Source: Alistipes sp.
GTDB taxonomy: Bacteria > Bacteroidota > Bacteroidia > Bacteroidales > Rikenellaceae
Length of the DNA: 19,467 nucleotides
Direction: 5' to 3'
NCBI GenBank assembly: GCA_017628595.1
Contig: JAGBYV010000056.1
Location: forward strand, 1 to 19,467
In this document: piece by piece, positions 14,775-19,467 of the stretch
How the letters are laid out: every line of letters begins with the position of its first letter
Numbering within the stretch: position 1 is the first letter of the stretch
Translations under genes and position numbers: made by a program
Notes under the pieces: generated by a model
The model's database searches: none
Told to the model about the DNA's origin: nothing
What the model saw: only the letters and a program-made list of their open reading frames with translations

Positions 14775-16517
14775 CTATCGTGAAATCTTGTTCAGAACCT
14801 CGCGAGCCTCGGCAGTAATCTCCATCCAGGGCTGCGTAGGATCGTTGGCGTCGCCCTTGCGGATCTTATCCAGCATAGCCTCCACCTCCGAGGTGTCAAC
14901 ACCCGCACGGCGCAGTGCGCGTACCTTCTCGGCAGTCTCGATACCGTCGATCAGACGCTCGAAGCGGATTGATGAGCGGTTGTAGGGATATACCAGGTAT
15001 GTGTCACCTGCCATCCAGTTGCCGTAGCGTGAATCGACCTGAGGATCTGCGGGCCATGAGTTGTAAGCCCAGCGCAGCATGCCGTCGTAGTCATGTGCCA
15101 CGTTGTACCAACCGAGCATCTCGGCCTCGTAGGGCTCCGACGATGTGAAGGTGTTGGGGTAGAACGGACCACAGCATACGTAGAACGTAGTGTTGTAGTT
15201 CTGCTCACGACGTGAGAGGATATCGTTCAGGTCAGCGGGCTGACGCATAGCTACGCATACGTCGCGCATCATCGTATATTTCTTATATGACTGGTGGTTG
15301 TCGGCCAGTGCAAAGCCCATCTCGGGTGCGCACTTTTCGAGCACCTTTACAGCGGCATCCATAGCCTCGGGCGAACGCTCGTCCATAGCGATGTTGGTGA
15401 ATGCAAGCCATCCCTTAGCCTCGAGGTGCTTCTTGAAATCCTTGAGGAAGGGCTCCCAGATAACGGGGAAGATTGCGGTGCCGGGCTCTGCCTTTACGGT
15501 GATAACCTTGCCATCCTGTGCCTCGTCGATATACTCCAGCTCGCAGTTCCAGGGAACCATCGAGTAGCAGTTGATCATCTTGTCTATACCTATCGAGAGC
15601 ATCATCTCCACCCAGCGGTCGAATACCTTGTAGTCGTACGACCACGAGCCATCCTTATGCTTTGTCCATACGATCATCGACTCGTATGCGTCGTAGCACT
15701 GGTGGTTCCAAGGATCCTTGTTCAGTGTAGCGGTGATAACCTTCTGACCAGCATTTGCCAGACGCTCCATGATGGGCTTCAGGGCGGCAAAGTGCTCGTC
15801 GCTCCACATCTCCAGACCCTGTGCACGTGCCACAGCCGAGGGGTGCTGCCACAGGTCGAGGTGGTAAGCCCACTCCGATGCGGGAGCCAGCGTATGCTTC
15901 TGCACCTCAAGCTCGAAGGGAAGCGTCACCTTACCCCAGCCGTTGTGGCTGATGGTGATTGAACTTTTGTATGTGCCGGGGGCTGCATCGGCGGGAACAG
16001 TCACCAGAATCCATACGGGACGTGTGGTCTTGGCCTCCATGTCGAACTTCTCCAGCGTGTCGAGCATATCGGGCATAAGAACGGTAGGACCACCCTTCTT
16101 GAAGTTGTAGTTCTGCACGTCGGCTACGGTGTAGCGTACGAAGTGTGCCTGCGCAATTGATGCGGGCAGCGAGCCAGCCTCACCCTTAAAGTCGGCGATC
16201 TCACACTCTACGCCCTGTGCGCCCTCAGCTGTCCAGAGGAGCAACTGTGCCGATGTGCGCTCGCCGCGCCATGCGGTCAGGTGGTATGCATCCTGATTGA
16301 GTGCTGTGGGCACCTCGCTGCGTGAGTAGCGCAGATCGGGTGAGCCCCAGCTGCCATTCAAAGTCTTTGTCACGTTGCCCCATGCTGCCTGCTGCTCTGC
16401 GGTCAGTGCTACGGGATCGTCGGCCTCGGTGAAGGTCTCAACGGGGGTGTAGTCGCCAGCGCACGCTGTCATCATGAGCGCAGCTGCCAGCGAAAGGAGT
16501 AATTTGGGTTGTTTCAT
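14775..16517 (-). CDS. GH123/DUF4091-family glycoside hydrolase lipoprotein
   Basis: This is a 580-residue lipoprotein with signal peptide and lipobox MTAC (Cys19), so it is probably periplasmic or surface-anchored. The layout matches the GH123 family (N-terminal beta domain about 40-215, then a catalytic barrel ending in DUF4091). GH123 enzymes remove beta-linked N-acetylgalactosamine by substrate-assisted catalysis using neighbouring Asp and Glu. Here D379-E380 in NIAMDERSPE fit that pair. Other barrel landmarks are LDLWQHPSAVAR, MINCYSMVPW, FYVCCGPFYPNTFTSS, MLRWAYNSWPADP and GDTYLVYP. A substrate such as a glycolipid or mucin glycan is inferred. No SusC/SusD or other glycan genes are adjacent. 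It has its own promoter and terminator. Confidence 0.82.
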   Translation of the reverse strand: MKQPKLLLSLAAALMMTACAGDYTPVETFTEADDPVALTAEQQAAWGNVTKTLNGSWGSPDLRYSRSEVPTALNQDAYHLTAWRGERTSAQLLLWTAEGAQGVECEIADFKGEAGSLPASIAQAHFVRYTVADVQNYNFKKGGPTVLMPDMLDTLEKFDMEAKTTRPVWILVTVPADAAPGTYKSSITISHNGWGKVTLPFELEVQKHTLAPASEWAYHLDLWQHPSAVARAQGLEMWSDEHFAALKPIMERLANAGQKVITATLNKDPWNHQCYDAYESMIVWTKHKDGSWSYDYKVFDRWVEMMLSIGIDKMINCYSMVPWNCELEYIDEAQDGKVITVKAEPGTAIFPVIWEPFLKDFKKHLEAKGWLAFTNIAMDERSPEAMDAAVKVLEKCAPEMGFALADNHQSYKKYTMMRDVCVAMRQPADLNDILSRREQNYNTTFYVCCGPFYPNTFTSSEPYEAEMLGWYNVAHDYDGMLRWAYNSWPADPQVDSRYGNWMAGDTYLVYPYNRSSIRFERLIDGIETAEKVRALRRAGVDTSEVEAMLDKIRKGDANDPTQPWMEITAEAREVLNKISR

Positions 16518-16547
16518 ATTTTTTTAGGATTTATTGCTTTTGTAGGG

Positions 16548-16555
16548 CAAATATA
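16548..16555 (-). promoter_or_regulatory. -7 box of the GH123 gene
   Basis: The minus strand reads TATATTTG, a full match to TAnnTTTG. Transcription would start near 16541, about 24 bases before the start codon. A -33 element is not clear. Confidence 0.5.
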
Positions 16556-16572
16556 CTAAATTTATAAATCTC

Positions 16573-16584
16573 TTCGCTCGCGAA
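16573..16584. promoter_or_regulatory. Palindrome between divergent promoters
   Basis: TTCGC (16573-16577) and GCGAA (16580-16584) form a perfect inverted repeat around TC, in an otherwise AT-rich spacer, midway between two opposed -7 boxes. It could be an operator for both genes. It is short, so chance is possible. Confidence 0.3.
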
Positions 16585-16608
16585 TCCCCATTTTTTCATT
16601 ATAATTCA

Positions 16609-16616
16609 TATCTTTG
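16609..16616 (+). promoter_or_regulatory. -7 box of the FNT channel gene
   Basis: TATCTTTG matches TAnnTTTG fully. Start of transcription near 16623 leaves a leader of about 25 bases before the ATG at 16648. A -33 TTTG is not evident; only a T-run lies in the right area. Confidence 0.5.
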
Positions 16617-16647
16617 TATGATTTTTATTCCCCATGTAAAGTAAATA

Positions 16648-17250
16648 ATGAAGAAACGAGAGTTATACAACACATTCGCCCTGGCCATTTTGGCGGGCAT
16701 TATGATCGGCTTCGGAGGTGTAATCTACCTCATGTGTGCCAACAAGATGGTGGGAGCACTGCTCTTCTCCTTCGGTCTTCTGACCATTGTGTGTCAGGGC
16801 TTTGCCCTCTACACAGGTCGTGTGGGTTACTTCCGCGAGTATGGCTGGGCAAGCATCCTTACAACCATCGTGGGTAACTTCTTTGGCACATGGATCGTTG
16901 CACGCGGCTTTGCCCTTACGCGCCACACCGTAGATATTGCCGCAGTCGTTGCGCCCAAGCTCGCGGATTCGTCGCTGAGCGTCTTTCTGCTCTCGATTGG
17001 TTGCGGTGCGATGATGTATCTGGCCGTTGACTCTTTCCGCAAATCCAAGTCGTGGCTCTTTGTGGTGATGCCTATTGTGATTTTCATCCTCTCGGGCTTC
17101 GAACACTCCATAGCCAATATGTTCTACCTATCGCTTGCCGGAGAGTGGGGCGTGGATGCACTGCGCATTACGGCCATAGCACTGGTGGGCAATGCCGTAG
17201 GCAGCTGGTTGCTCAACTCGGCAAATTTTACATTGAAATCTAAAGAATAA
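16648..17250 (+). CDS. Compact formate/nitrite transporter (FNT) family channel
   Basis: This 200-residue inner-membrane protein has about six hydrophobic segments and the FNT hallmark G150-FEHSIANM-158, whose His153 is the central pore residue of the family. AGIMIGFGG (16-24) and GNFFGTW (76-82) fit the first-half signatures. FNT channels pass formate, nitrite, hydrosulfide or lactate as pentamers. Which substrate is used cannot be told here; no pyruvate formate-lyase or nitrite reductase gene is adjacent. It is about 80 residues shorter than E. coli FocA (285), lacking the N-terminal helix and having a short tail. The frame is intact and ends cleanly, so this is a compact form, not a visible truncation. 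The hydrolase gene starts four bases after its stop. Confidence 0.88.
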   Translation: MKKRELYNTFALAILAGIMIGFGGVIYLMCANKMVGALLFSFGLLTIVCQGFALYTGRVGYFREYGWASILTTIVGNFFGTWIVARGFALTRHTVDIAAVVAPKLADSSLSVFLLSIGCGAMMYLAVDSFRKSKSWLFVVMPIVIFILSGFEHSIANMFYLSLAGEWGVDALRITAIALVGNAVGSWLLNSANFTLKSKE

Positions 17251-17254
17251 GATA

Positions 17255-18118
17255 ATGAAACGACTTTTCACCTTACTGCTCGTGCTCTGCGCGCTGCCCG
17301 CGCTGGCACAGAACTATGGTCAGGATATGACCATCAAAATCTGGGATAACGCTACGGCGCCTCACTCAAACGAGATTACCGAGGCCGAGACCTCGACCAA
17401 CGACGTAATACGCAATACCACCGAGACCGTTCTCTACATCTTCAAGGCCGACCCCGCCAAGGCTACAGGCCACGCTATGCTGGTATGTCCCGGCGGAGGT
17501 TACTCATCGGTATGCATCGAGTGGGAGGGCTACAAGGTGGCCAAGTGGCTGGCATCGCAGGGTGTGACGTGCGGCGTGCTGAAGTATCGTCTGCCCAATG
17601 GTCACAAGGAGATTCCTCTGGAGGATACCACCGAGGCGCTGCGCACGATGCGTCGCCGCTCGAAGGAGCTGGGTTTCGACCCCACCAAGCTCGGTATGAT
17701 GGGTTCATCGGCAGGAGGTCACCTGACGGCCTACACCTCTAACTTCGCACCCTTTGCCGACCGACCCGCATTTGCCGTTATGTTCTACCCCGTGATCACG
17801 GGCGAGGAGGGACTCTGCCACAAGGGTTCGTTCGACTTTCTGCTCGGCGCCGACGCTACGGCCTACGAGCGTGCGGAGTACTCGATGGAGACCCGTGTAA
17901 CGAAGAACACACCCCCGACCCTGATTCTCACCTCGGACAACGATACGCTGGTGCCCACCATCAGCTCTACACGCTACTACAACGCCCTGCGCAAGCACGG
18001 CGTGAAGGCATCGCTGCATATCTATCCGGGTGGTTATCACGGCTTCTGCATGCACGACGATGTGGCCTTCAAGCCGCTGTGGCAGCAGGCTATGATCGAG
18101 TGGATTCGCTCGTTTTAG
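17255..18118 (+). CDS. Secreted alpha/beta hydrolase (esterase/acetylxylan-esterase-like)
   Basis: This is a 287-residue protein with a Sec signal peptide (basic start, leucine core, cleavage likely after Ala18 in PALA-Q), so it acts in the periplasm or outside. The alpha/beta-hydrolase parts are clear: oxyanion strand CPGGGYSSV, nucleophile elbow G150-S-S152-A-G154 with Ser152, Asp230 in DNDTLVP and His262 in YHGF, a complete catalytic triad. The overall type is the BD-FAE/carbohydrate-esterase group often linked to deacetylation of plant or dietary glycans; the exact substrate is unknown. It lies four bases downstream of the FNT gene and is probably co-transcribed. No strong terminator is seen after it. 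Confidence 0.9.
   Translation: MKRLFTLLLVLCALPALAQNYGQDMTIKIWDNATAPHSNEITEAETSTNDVIRNTTETVLYIFKADPAKATGHAMLVCPGGGYSSVCIEWEGYKVAKWLASQGVTCGVLKYRLPNGHKEIPLEDTTEALRTMRRRSKELGFDPTKLGMMGSSAGGHLTAYTSNFAPFADRPAFAVMFYPVITGEEGLCHKGSFDFLLGADATAYERAEYSMETRVTKNTPPTLILTSDNDTLVPTISSTRYYNALRKHGVKASLHIYPGGYHGFCMHDDVAFKPLWQQAMIEWIRSF

Positions 18119-19467
<1,349 letters not shown>

Noticed and set aside
16648-17250. FNT gene as a truncated pseudogene
   Set aside because: The frame is intact with its own promoter box, start, signature histidine and stop. Flanking bases show no leftover FNT sequence in other frames.

Overview
The window looks like a chromosomal segment of a Bacteroidales bacterium, plausibly Rikenellaceae/Alistipes-like. 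The support is Bacteroidota-type promoters (TAnnTTTG -7 boxes, one with a correctly spaced -33 TTTG), A-rich ribosome-binding regions without strong Shine-Dalgarno sites, GC-rich genes with AT-rich spacers, lipoprotein and Sec signal peptides of the usual style, and the Bacteroidota forms of several proteins (FtsL-like with a charged N-terminus, MraY with an extra periplasmic loop, PiT with a C-terminal PhoU-like domain). The genus is an inference.

Layout. 1-444 is gene-free but full of structure: a long near-perfect hairpin, smaller inverted repeats, a threefold 13-bp repeat, and a promoter with a palindrome over it. 445-1248 encodes an exported protein with no recognised family, closed by a terminator. 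1456-10729 is a seven-gene block of the division and cell-wall (dcw) cluster, all on +: rsmH, ftsL-like, ftsI, murE, mraY, murD, ftsW. Gaps are short, with one possible attenuator hairpin between ftsL and ftsI. No terminator is seen after ftsW, so the same transcript probably continues through a lactonase-fold lipoprotein (10754-11803) and an S4 RNA-binding protein (11817-12215) to a bidirectional terminator near 12250. mraZ is not next to rsmH, and murG-murC-ftsQ-ftsA-ftsZ do not follow ftsW.

On the minus strand are a PiT phosphate transporter with a PhoU-like tail (12291-14510) and a GH123/DUF4091 lipoprotein (14775-16517). The phosphate transporter has an upstream array of four TT(A/T)AC repeats at exactly 11-bp spacing, just upstream of a -7 box. 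This resembles a Pho box and is the most interesting regulatory signal found. On + follow a compact FNT-family channel (16648-17250), a secreted alpha/beta hydrolase (17255-18118) and the first ~410 codons of guaB (18236 to the window end).

How they work together: MurD and MurE build the UDP-MurNAc-peptide, MraY moves it onto undecaprenyl phosphate, FtsW polymerises and FtsI crosslinks septal peptidoglycan, with FtsL as a structural partner. The rest is phosphate uptake, glycan or ester breakdown at the cell surface, small-anion transport and GMP synthesis. I found no mobile element, CRISPR array, tRNA or rRNA, and no clearly novel multi-gene system. The novel-looking signals are regulatory or structural.
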